DNA of 64,000 nt, taken from Escarpia spicata. Lineage: Eukaryota > Annelida > Polychaeta > Sabellida > Siboglinidae. A program made the position numbers and the translations under genes. A model generated the notes under the pieces. The model did not search any database and had not been told where the DNA came from. It saw only the letters and a program-made list of their open reading frames with translations. Below are positions 26,313 through 36,034 of this stretch, in pieces (positions within the stretch are counted from its first letter, which is position 1; every line of letters starts with the position of its first letter). The stretch is from contig OZ023212.1 of the NCBI GenBank assembly GCA_963995525.1, forward strand, positions 14,910,434-14,974,433. Reading direction: 5' to 3'.

Positions 26313-26953
26313 ACTACTGCTACTGCTGCTGCTGCTGCTGCTACTGCTACTGCTACTGCTACTGCTGCTGCTGCTGCTACTGCTACTGCTACCGCTACCG
26401 CTACCGCTACTACCACTACTACCACTACCACTACCACTACCACTACCACCACTACCACTACCACTACTACCACTACCACTACCACTACTCTCACTACTAC
26501 CACTACCACTACCACTACTACCACTACCACTACCACTACCACTACTACTACTACCACTACTACCACTACCACTACCACTACCACCACTACCACTACCACT
26601 ACCACTACTACCACTACCACTACCACTACCACTACTACCACTACTACCACTACCACTACCACTACCACCACTACCACTACCACTACTACCACTACCACTA
26701 CTACCACTACCACTACCACTACTACCACTACCACTACCACTACCACTACTACCACTACTACCACTACTACCACTACCACTACCACTACTACCACTACCAC
26801 TACCACTACCATGCACTTCCACCACCACCACCACCACCACCACCACCGCCGCCACCGCCACCGCCACCGCCACCGCCACCGCCACCGCCACCGCTACCGC
26901 TACCGCTACCGCTACCACTACCACTACCACTACTACTACTACTACTACTATTG
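25852..26953. repeat. 1.1-kb triplet/hexamer array (ACTGCT, GGTTAC, ACTACC, CCACCG)
   Basis: An almost uninterrupted 3-bp-periodic array arranged in domains. (CTA/CTG)n is interleaved with CTACTG hexamers (25852-26400), and this includes two blocks of the hexamer TTACGG (about 25936-25963 and 26212-26245). It is followed by (ACTACC)n/(ACT)n (26405-26810), then (CAC)n and (CCACCG)n (26818-26915), then (ACT)n. All frames on both strands are open for 200-390 codons (polyThr-Ala, polyLeu-Pro, polySer-Gly, polyVal-Ala). The mutual openness shows that these are not genes. Confidence 0.97.
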
Positions 26954-27339
26954 TGTTATTACTGCATTTGAGATGATCTATAAATATCGATATATTACAC
27001 TTCCCGAAGCCGATGCCACCCCACGTAAATAAACAATGTCATTGTATCGACCTGTGCGCAACTTCGCCAACTTCGTATTCGCCCGTCACAACGCAATACC
27101 GCCAACGTGAGCTCGATCTCAGCATCTCACGAATTGTGACTGGACAATAAACGACTTTTAAGCGAGACACTACATCAATGCTCGGACCGGATATTGATCT
27201 CCTGTAAGGCCTGTTGTCGTATGGGACCGACACCGATATGCTGACATCATCCCTGTGGCCATCAGGATGCATTTTTTAAAGTCGAAAAAAAAAAAAAAAT
27301 TATATGTTTTTATTTATCTAGACGAGCTCAGTGGAGAGG

Positions 27340-27660
27340 TTGGCGTAAAAGAAAGTTTTAAGAAAGAAGCTGGTTATGAGTCAATAAAGTGGACCGGACG
27401 TGTGGAGAGAATGGGGGTAGATCGGTTGGCGAAGAAAGCAGATACCCGGAGAGTGGAGGGGAAAGGAGGCGAGGAAGACCTGGACTGCGATGGGAGGACT
27501 GTGTAAAGAGAGACTTGGAAGGATTGGGATACGAGTGGGGAATGCAGGGGAAACAAAAACAAATAAAAATAGAATAAAAATTGAGGATCAAAATCGAGGC
27601 GAACTTGGCGTCGGACAAACGGGGAAACAATAAGAGAACAACAACGTTTGTTTTCTGTTT
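27340..27660 (+). mobile_element. LINE C-terminal fragment (GHxxR...GRPxxRW type)
   Basis: Plus-strand coding relic of the extreme C-terminus of a LINE polymerase. It reads ESIKWTGRVERMGVDRLAKK, then after a +1/-1 shift GRPGLRWEDCVKRDLEGL and YEWG (about 27385-27540). The pattern W-x-G-[HR]-v-x-R-M ... GRP-x-x-R-W is typical of the C-terminal segment of several LINE clades. A shared 3'UTR motif (GAGGATCAAAATCGAGG) follows. The second copy of the same family is at 35700-35905. It is 5'-truncated and frameshifted. Confidence 0.75.
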
Positions 27661-28018
27661 CACGAATGCGAGGCTTCTGTGTTGCTTTCCCCCAGCGACA
27701 CACGACAATACACGAGCTCGCGGAGTTTGGCAGAGACACGCGGCCCGGAGTGACGGAAGCTAAACGATGTTGCACAGACTGATGCATGAGCACGGCTCGC
27801 GTTGTAGAACTCACCCACTTCATCTTCTCACCCACTTCATCTTCTCACCGCAACGGCCACATCGTGGCGGCGTAGCATACGCAATGTGGCACGGTTATTA
27901 CAGAATGCAGATAGCAAAAAGACCATGTTTATTTATTTATCACGCCGAATAATTTTAGCGGTTTCAAAAATTGTGAACTATATTCTGTATCGCCGTAGCT
28001 GGTTGTAAAGGTAAGTTC

Positions 28019-28145
28019 TTATAAAGCGCAGTATCCAATTCCTTGGACTGGGAAAAGCATTTTACACTTTACTCCCTGTTCAAACGAATACCACCTCGAC
28101 TTCTCTGGAAAGCATTCAGCCACGCTATCGTTAATGCGCGAAGAC
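28019..28145. repeat. Dispersed repeat, copy 2
   Basis: Partner of 11057-11200 (AAGTTCTTATAAAGCGCAGT, CACCTCGACTTCTCTGG, AAGCATTCAGCCACGCTA). No termini were identified. Confidence 0.65.
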
Positions 28146-28687
28146 TGTCATTCGGGTAAACACAGAGCTAGTGGGCAAACCTTGGGGATTGTTATAAAAC
28201 TATATTTAATGCCAGAGTTTTCGGGTGCAGCCACGAAAGTCAAAGGTGTCCTCGAAACCATGTAAATGTGGGGAGGGGTCAGAAACTTAATTAAGTGGTC
28301 GTTTGCATTGTTTTCAAAGATCGCTTGCACGCGATGACCCCGTCATAATGTCAACAAGTTTAGTTCCTACATATTCGAACGCATGTGTTGACGCAAACAA
28401 AACTACATTGCGGTTTCGCATAGAACATACTGCACGCGTTCGTAACAACGGTGTTTATTACACACGGACTGTAGGTGAACACAAGACCGCTTTGCTTTCC
28501 CGAAGAACGTCTGACTTTATGCATTCCTACTCAACGTCGGCAGTCAGCATCGTCGATACTTCATTGCAAAGAGTAACTTCTCACACGAGTTCGTGTTATT
28601 TTCACATACTTCGGACGCGTGACCTACATTCGTCTTTTCATTGCACGTGTTGTGCTCGCCCGCCAGAGAGCCTAGTCTCGTCCAGCG

Positions 28688-28803
28688 GGGGTCGGTTTCA
28701 TGAAGCGTACTTAAACTACGTGGTTACTTAGCGCTACGCAAGTGCGTAAACTCGAATTCTTGCGTAGATAAGTAGTTTCGTAAAACAAAGCAAAAACCGG
28801 TCC
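28688..28803. repeat. Degenerate MITE of the TTTCATGAAGC family
   Basis: The left side reads GTCGGTTTCATGAAGCG (28691-28707) and the right side ends AAAACCGGTCCC, so the terminal words GG-CCGGTTT / AAACCGG-CC are preserved in imperfect form. The complete member of the family is at 53240-53389. Confidence 0.5.
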
Positions 28804-29134
28804 CACGTGGTGCGTAGGACCTAATTCTTAACTAAGTACGCGCGTAAAGCTGTCACGTGGTTAGATTAGCGTCATGATACGGGTAACCCCCGGGATTGCC
28901 CTTCCTACTTTCCCGCTAGCAACATGGTAACAGCACACGACGCTGCCGGTTCCGGAAAAAAGAGAGAAAGAAAAGTAGAATTTCAGTGATAAGGATTTAA
29001 GCTGTTTGCTCGAAGAATGTGCAGAATGTGCAGTTCTGCAAAGCAAATTGTGCAACAGCGTAACACATTTGCGTAAAAAACAAATTTGAGAAGCCATTTG
29101 CCTGAAGGTGAATTCCCGTGGCAAGAAATGGGAT

Positions 29135-29276
29135 ATGAAAAGCGCCCGTCTACGTATCATCTCCGCTCGTCGCTACCCCAAAACAGGAGATGACAAGAAG
29201 GAGAAGGAGCCGTGGTTTGTCATCCTGGTGCTCGACATACTTGGAGTCGACACGGCTCTCGTCATAGGCATCGCGG
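29135..29276 (+). CDS. Candidate first exon of a two-exon gene, unknown
   Basis: An open frame starts at ATG 29135 and runs 47 codons plus one base to a textbook splice donor, GCGG|GTAAGTAG, at 29277. The encoded segment has a basic start (KSARLRIISARRYPK), an acidic-basic middle and a strongly hydrophobic stretch (WFVILVLDILG, then TALVIGIAG) that could be a membrane segment. The frame is open upstream to a stop at 29087. The donor phase (one base over) matches the acceptor at 30247/30248 in front of the open segment at 30249-30490, so the two could be spliced into one protein. I do not recognise the family of this exon. The splice itself is inference: one canonical donor, one acceptable acceptor, and phase agreement (one chance in three). 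A chance frame remains possible. Confidence 0.35.
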
Positions 29277-29989
29277 GTAAGTAGGCCTAGGATAGGATCG
29301 TTGTTCAATGCGAATGTCGCACATTATTGCCGTTGCGTTGGTCAGCTGGTGGTTGCTTATGCTTTACTATGTATGTGTGTGACTAGTCTATGTTACTGAT
29401 ATGCATAAATTATATAAAAATATATGTGTACCTGTGTCTAAATCATTGTTGAACTTCCAAGTGTATACAATTGCGTTAAAGTTATCAAAACGGAAACATT
29501 CTAAAACAATCCGAACACAGATCAACACAACATTATTCATTAATGTGCCTATCATGTTTAGTAAACGTTCAATACATGAATTACTAATTCAAATAAGTTT
29601 TCATCCGTACTCAAACAGAACTGTGTTCTTATCCAAAATCACAATTGAACAGCCTGGTTCACAGCTTGACGAATGACACATTTACAACAGCTCCTATCTC
29701 AGTTGCACACACAGGGTTTTACAACCCTTGATTAGGATTCCCGTCCATATATCAAGTATCTGACATTATGAAAGACAACATACTGCTGAGCCTAAGCTAA
29801 TTAGTTTTCATCTTGTAATTGTGTATTAAGAACTGAATGTTTCGTGGCCATACAGCTACTGGCTAGCATGCTGTTGTCAATATCTATGAATCTAAGCCAA
29901 ATATTCCTGATATCCTCAAGGAGGATACGCCAAACAACACTTTTTAAACGACTGATATAAGAAACAATTGTATATTAGTAATACTAACA

Positions 29990-30158
29990 CCAACAAACTT
30001 GTACAGCGAGTATATCGTCAGGAATCTGAGCCCAGAGGCGCAGCGTACAAGAATCGTTAGACAATCTCGTAAACAGGGACGAGCTAAAGCCATCAATAGA
30101 GCAGGGGACCGCCGACGATTTAGGGTGTTAATGCAGTTTCAAACAAATAAGTCATGAT
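29990..30158 (+). pseudogene. Arg/Lys-rich coding-like fragment inside the putative intron
   Basis: A plus-strand frame reads through about 47 codons to a TGA at 30155-30157. It is very rich in Arg, Gln and Lys (segment SPEAQRTRIVRQSRKQGRAK, then RRRFRVLMQF). A possible acceptor (TTGTACAG) lies just upstream at about 30006, but its phase does not join the donor at 29277. Given the neighbouring virus-like segment it could be another relic of the same inserted element. Its family is not recognised. Confidence 0.3.
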
Positions 30159-30248
30159 TTTTTACGGAAGATAGCACTAGTTTCAGATTATTAAGCTATC
30201 CATGTTTCATATGTGAACATAAAGTAGTTTTTCGTGTTTGTTATAAAG

Positions 30249-30490
30249 GTGGAGTGGATTCAGCGGACACTGAACCGCTTGGTCAGAGAGGGGCCTTGGC
30301 TCTGGGGAAGCGCGCTCTGAACACGGGCATGCGCGTTGCAGAAGACGTCGCATCCGGTCAGAATATCAAACAGGCGGTCAAACGACGCGCGACAGAAGCG
30401 GGTGCCGATCACCTGGACAGTCTACTGAAAATACCGGAGCGGCGACAGGAGGCACGCGAGACCGCAAGGTACCCGCTGGTCCTAAAGTAA
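30249..30490 (+). pseudogene. Virus-like element small basic protein fragment (Polinton/adintovirus-like)
   Basis: The open segment has an Ala/Arg/Lys-rich amphipathic core: GKRALNTGMRVAEDVASGQ, followed by a KQAVKRR segment and AGADHLDSLL, ending at a stop at 30488-30490. This wording (GKRAL-xTG-xxxAxDVxxG-xxxKxxxKRRxxEAG) is what I know from small basic proteins encoded beside F54H12.2-type transposon-derived proteins in virus-like metazoan elements. That is a memory-based family match, not a search result. It lacks an ATG: the frame opens with GTG inside it or needs the splice from 29276. No capsid, protease, ATPase or polymerase genes of such an element lie nearby, so this is an isolated remnant or a co-opted exon. 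An alternative is a chance Ala/Arg-rich frame. Confidence 0.45.
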
Positions 30491-33400
30491 CTACGGGCCA
30501 TATATTGGTGAAATATGATCGTATCTTCATAACATTTCAGGATTCTATTAGAAGGGTGAATCAGTTAATTTACACATTTGTTGCTATGGCAACAGCGATT
30601 TATTTGCCTGTGGACGTATGCCCCAACTGGAAATAATTATTTAGAGTAATTGATAGCAATAGCAGTCCAACACTAACGAGGGTGTCGTGACGACACATCA
30701 AGGATTCGGAAAGGTAACTTCATACTTCCAATTGTCTACAGAGCTGTCTGTCTGTAGAGCGTGCTAAATGCGAGGATAAACAAACCTCACACGTAACAAA
30801 ACGTAACAAATCAATCGGTTTACCTTCGGTTTCACTTGTTTCACGCTCTGCACGTTGGTGTTCGCATACATCCTGCAGGCTCGGTGTTGACAACGGCTTC
30901 ACCGACGAACCGCGGCGCTAACGCTGATGCGCAAACTAAATCCGAGATGTAGGCGCTCAGATGCCTATGTCAGCGTCGATCGCAATAACACAGCTCCGAT
31001 ATCGGCCGAGCAGTCATTTGTCACAGCCGAGAAAATAATATCGATGCCGAGGGCAGTGTGAACGCGCTATATACCTGGTTGGGGCGGCCCCGGGTCGGGC
31101 GATACCATCAGCCGAACCAGCTCGTCCAGAGCTCCACGGCAGAAGGTTCCACGGCGCGTGTCGTGTAGACCCCAAGAGTCCCGCGCGAATACTTGAGGGT
31201 ATCGATCAACGCTTCACAGTTTTGTAATTAGTTGTATCGACACGTTGATTGCAAATGCATTTGTGCACGCAATCGGCGAGTAGTGAGTTGACGTAGATAC
31301 CTACTCGCCATGTTCATTTATTTATTAAGTCGCAATTGCGCGTCCGTGGACAGCATCTATAATCGTTTGGTGCAACAGATAGTCCGCGGTTTATCCGTGA
31401 AGCGAACGCAGGGCTGGCATATAGTGATCTGATATATCACGATGTGTTCTAAGTCTACATATCTGCCCAACACAACCAGCGTACAACACCTTCACACGCA
31501 ATCGTTTGCCATGTGCGGTAAACACTAAACACCCAAAGCCGTCAATGGACTTGGCATACGCGACTAATAGCCACAGACGGGTGGTTAGTTCTGAAAGTGA
31601 TAGGTATACATATACACTGGGCGCTAGCTATGACAGCTTGCACGAGGTGCTTCGCCCAAGCAGCTGGCGTAACCACTCGTGAAGACAGCTGTTCAGACTA
31701 CTCCACCTGTGTGAGAATGCTTCAAGGTCCGAGGTAACTTGCTACAAGCGATATACACAGCGTTGCTCGCACAGAAACCGTCAGTTGCAACACAGTGCGT
31801 TACATCTATCTCACGCGGCGGTCTGTACGACACCGATTACGATATGCCATAGATGCAGTTATTAACTCGCAGTATATCGCGTGCGTTTCGGTCGGCTGAG
31901 GTTTTCACGTTGTCGTACAAGAGACCACGCTCTTGTCTCGCGAACACTCCAGCAGGTATTATTGCTGTTTCACATTCAATATCTTATGTTATATTTAACC
32001 ACAGCATATACCGCAGGGTATATCTTTCTGGTGCTCCAAACATGTATACCCGCTACAAAAACAACTGTCGAACACAGACTTGTGCAGCATCGCACAACAT
32101 CTGCGCCTCTGTTAGGCGGTCAGTACGCACTGTAGTGGACAGCACGATGCTAACTCTTCGAGTATATAAGCGAGCGTAATTATACAAACAGTGGTCGAAA
32201 TCTAGGCACTTCCAAATCTGGTCTTCCTGTCTTGCGCGACCAATTTGCTCGCGTACATTATTCATGTTATCGAGCAGGAATTGCTGGAACGGAAATTGAA
32301 TTCGTTCGTCTCACGCCTCCGTTCCTACTGGGCAGCTGATTTTCGAAATGCCGAATCTTCGTCGTCCCGTCGTAATAAATGACTTTTGACACGTGACGGT
32401 TTGACCGGTTGGTCAAAGCAATCGTCTGCTCAAGATTGGTACGGGGCATGGCATAGGTCATGTGACACGTGGCATGTTGTGGTGGGTGGTAGCTATAAGG
32501 AGAGTTCTCCGGTGTGTGCGTGCGTGCGTGCGTGCGCGTATGCATATGCGTGTGGGTGTGCGTGCGTATGCGTGTCTGTGCGTGATCGTGTACGCGTACG
32601 TGTGTGTGTGTAATGTACAATATATGTGTGTGTAACATGTAACTAAGTGCTGTAACTAGCTATCTTTGAAAGTCTTACCGTCTGTTATCAGCCTGGTTAC
32701 TTCATAGATAGTTTCTTAGTGCTATATGGCGATGTTGCCTCGTTGCACCGGCTAAACCTTAACTTGCCCGACGCCTGATTGCCTTTACTAAGCATGGAGT
32801 TCGCATTTTGAATGTTTCATCCACGTTCACACTACATACGACACGTTCAAAATGTAAACACCCACTAAAGTGGAAGTAAACTGGACTACCCGCAAGTTCC
32901 AAGAATTATTCTTTAACGTTGGGCGCATGCGTCTGTTTCGCACAAATGGCGACAGCAAGTGGGCCGAAGTATAAGTAACTCCGCGAAATTACGTATAAAA
33001 CTATTGCCTACTCTGATTTGAACGGATGTTCAGCGTACGGAAGCACAAAGGGTCGCTGTGAATTGTCTAGTTACGAGTTAAACTGTCAGTACATAGACAC
33101 TCGACAGTGTTCATATACTGGGCTTGAGACCGGCGTATACGGCGTACCGTGACAGTTCGTTACATGTGATATGTCGTTACTTGTGACGAGCTCGTTACGA
33201 CCGGCAGCTCGTTACGACTGACCTGACAAACGCTGTGTTAAGGGCGGCTAATGCAATGGAGCCATCTTTAAGAAGTGGCTCGACGCATGCAATGTCCTGG
33301 GCAATTGTTGATCATTTGTAAAACGAGATTACCAAAGACGTTGAAATACGCGGTGGACAAGTGATTGGGGACAAATGACTTGGCGGTGAACTCGGACACG

Positions 33401-35690
33401 CAACAATGTACAGATCTTTAATTGCATTTGTCATTGGTAATGACGTCATGACTGATTAAATCATGCGGTCGCGACTTCCACACGACCTAACTAAAGTCGT
33501 TTTCACGAGGCGTTCGTACCAAGCGTTCTTACCATATATGAACGTAATACGTTATTGAATGACGTAGATTGCGTAACTCTGAACAATCGAGTAAACAAAA
33601 GTCGAATCTAGGATTTGATCAATGTTGAGACGCAATCACTCATCAACCCCTTGAGGTTAAAAATACATCCAATTGCTCGCACAAACAAAACGGGGGATAC
33701 ACCCCCGCCCCCGGTCCGCGCCTAGTACATAGCGGTGCGAACAAGTTTACGTAATAATGAACTTCTTTTTGTACGAATATTTCGTGAAACCGAACCATAG
33801 CACCAGAACGCAACTGCGATGACACTGCAATAGACGTGCAGAATGGTTTTGTGGGTGGCCAGTTCAGGAGAAACAAACTAATTTAGCACAAACTCATATA
33901 GTTTTAAATAAATAATGGGCAGATATCATAACACGTGAGGGCAGATAGAGACAGATCTTAGAGTTTACACAGGATGGTTTGTTTATGACAAGGAAGGCAC
34001 CAATTAGTGTTTGCAACGCGCGGATGATTTACAAGACTCAGAGTGACATTCGTCGTCCCAGTGTATAGGCCAACTGCTTGACCACGTGTACGTGATTAAC
34101 TGTTCCAAAACTACCAATCATAGAGAGGCTATTAGGCGCCATTTGGAACAGTAAGCCGGGCATATTCAGGTACGATAAACTCAATTAAGCTGTTACTGTC
34201 GAAGAATTCCGGTTTACCACATATATATATATATATATATATATCAACTATATGGCCTACAACTTATCCCGATGAATTGGAAACACCCATTGGCCTATTG
34301 ATCAATTATTTGCGTACTTGTCACGCGTTCCGCTGCGAAGTATGGAGATGCCATTCGAGTAATCGACGACGAATCGCCGTGTGTAACTCTTTAACACTAA
34401 TAAATTATCTCTTAATTACTTCAGCCGTTGGCCGAGTGTCATAGCTTAAGTGCGTTAGCCTCGTAAGTGTTCCGTGTGGATTCCCAATAAGCTCAAACAA
34501 ACATAGTCGTACGCACAAGATAATATATATCCGGTTGACATTGCATTTTGTTTAGCCACGAATTCTTCCGATGCATTATGCATGATGGCCACGATACGTT
34601 TCGCACGACATGGAAAACAACTTCCTTTCAACAGTCAGTTGTTGCTGTGTATACGTTCATCAGGTGTATTTGCATAATGAGCGACATGGACAATAATAAA
34701 TGATTCATTAATTGTGCAAATGCTACCGTATCAGTATGTCTAAGTACGGGCTTGACACATGTATAGTACGGGCTCCGTCGTTGTTGGAATTCCGGTAACA
34801 TCGATCGGGTTAAATAACTCTACCTGCCTTGCCAAGTATGTGGATCATATGAAATTGAGGCGACATAACGCCAGCATAAATAGTGTTTGTTACAGAAACA
34901 ACACGCGATATTCACTATCAGATGGGCGGGGAAAAACAAGGTACATATTTGCAACAACGCGTTCAGCCCACTATTGTTTATACATCTACGCACACACGCA
35001 AGCGATAAACGCTTATAACGTTATGTGAAATCGTACATATGGTGTCTGTAAATCAACTGTCATCAGATCTATTCCTGTGGTAATGACAAAACACACGAAC
35101 ATTTCATAATATTCGCAAGAAAATTGGTGGGAACTAGAAGTATATCTGCTTGCTTACGTCATGATACACCGTTAACTTTTGCTTACAGCCACTCAGACAT
35201 CAGGTTCTCTATTGGAAAGGTTGTTTTATTGGTCACTAACTTCAAATAATATAGTTCTTAGGTCGCCATTGCAGACAAAGATTTCAAAACAAGGAACGCA
35301 AAGGAAAGGTAAAGACAGTATGCTATATAGGTCTATACAAATTTTACAAAGCATAAAAGTCTGCATTCCTTCATATGTAATGTGGAACAACGTCTATTCA
35401 CGGAAACGTTGGAGTACGTGCTGCGGCGTGGGTAAGAATCGTCGAAAGTGGAAATAAACACTCAAGTAACAACGCGATGATTGCTACACGAGAGTACTGC
35501 GATCGCTTCTAACGTTCACTCGCAGCAACGTGTGACTACTGTATAACAGTTAAGCAGGATGCGGAAATTAGATTGACGTCTTGCTATAGGCACCACGACA
35601 GACGCAAAGATGGAATACCGTAAAGACAAAACCAGAGGCAACCAGCGCGTGGAAGGAGAAGCTAAAACTGATGAGCTTTTACTCTTACGA
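30491..35690. other. Long spacer, mostly unrecognised
   Basis: About 5.2 kb without a recognisable gene. It holds a degenerate GT/GC microsatellite at 32515-32615 (with His/Thr and Val/Cys artefact frames), an 11-bp perfect inverted repeat ACTGTTCCAAA / TTTGGAACAGT at 34099-34109 and 34142-34152, a (TA)n run at 34220-34243, and a tRNA-Leu/Ser-like stretch at about 34430-34500. It also has a C/G-run block (CCCCCGCCCCCGG) at about 33701-33715 that may be a worn transposon end. ORFs up to 108 codons show no motif. Confidence 0.4.
34430..34500 (+). other. tRNA-like (Leu/Ser) relic, possible SINE head
   Basis: TTGGCCGAGTGTCATAG resembles the A box of class II tRNAs (TGGCCGAGTGG), and TGTGGATTCCC sits about 45 bases downstream where a B box (GGTTCGAATCC) is expected, but it is worn. 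It cannot fold as an intact tRNA by eye. A tRNA pseudogene or old SINE head is the best reading. Confidence 0.25.
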
Positions 35691-35699
35691 TTGTCTTAG

Positions 35700-35905
35700 A
35701 TATGCCCGGAGAATGGAGGGGAAAATGAGGCGAGGAAGTCCTAGACTGCGATGGAAGGACTGTGCAAAGAGACACTTTGAAGGATTGGAGAAAGAGAGCG
35801 AAATATAGTGGGGAAGAAGACAGTTGGTGGAGACAGCAGTGCAAGGTCAGTAAGGGGAAAAAGTAACACAAATCGAGGATCAGAATCGAGGCCAGCCTCA
35901 GCCCT
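35700..35905 (+). mobile_element. LINE C-terminal fragment, second copy
   Basis: It reads YARRMEGKMRRGSPRLRWKD, then CAKRHFEGLEKE, followed by the 3'UTR motif GAGGATCAGAATCGAGG, as in 27340-27660. It is 5'-truncated and ends against the 3' tail of the CR1 element on the other strand. It is a decayed relic with an internal stop. Confidence 0.7.
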
Positions 35906-36034
35906 GAGACGGTGGAACAAGAATAGATTTAACAAGATTTAACAAGATTTAACAAGATTGCCACCCAGAGAATTAACTCTAGGTAGCAGGTGGACAAGGA
36001 AGCCCTTGGCTTATCGAGAGTCCGACCTTTTTAT

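Noticed and set aside
25797..26976. Very long frames (300-390 codons) on both strands
   Set aside because: They arise from a stop-free triplet/hexamer repeat; simultaneous openness of all frames and two-residue composition exclude a gene.
28303..28731. 142-codon plus-strand frame as a gene
   Set aside because: Runs into the decayed MITE at its 3' end and shows no conserved motif; likely chance.
34430..34500. Functional tRNA gene
   Set aside because: The B box is degenerate and a full cloverleaf cannot be drawn; kept only as a low-confidence relic.
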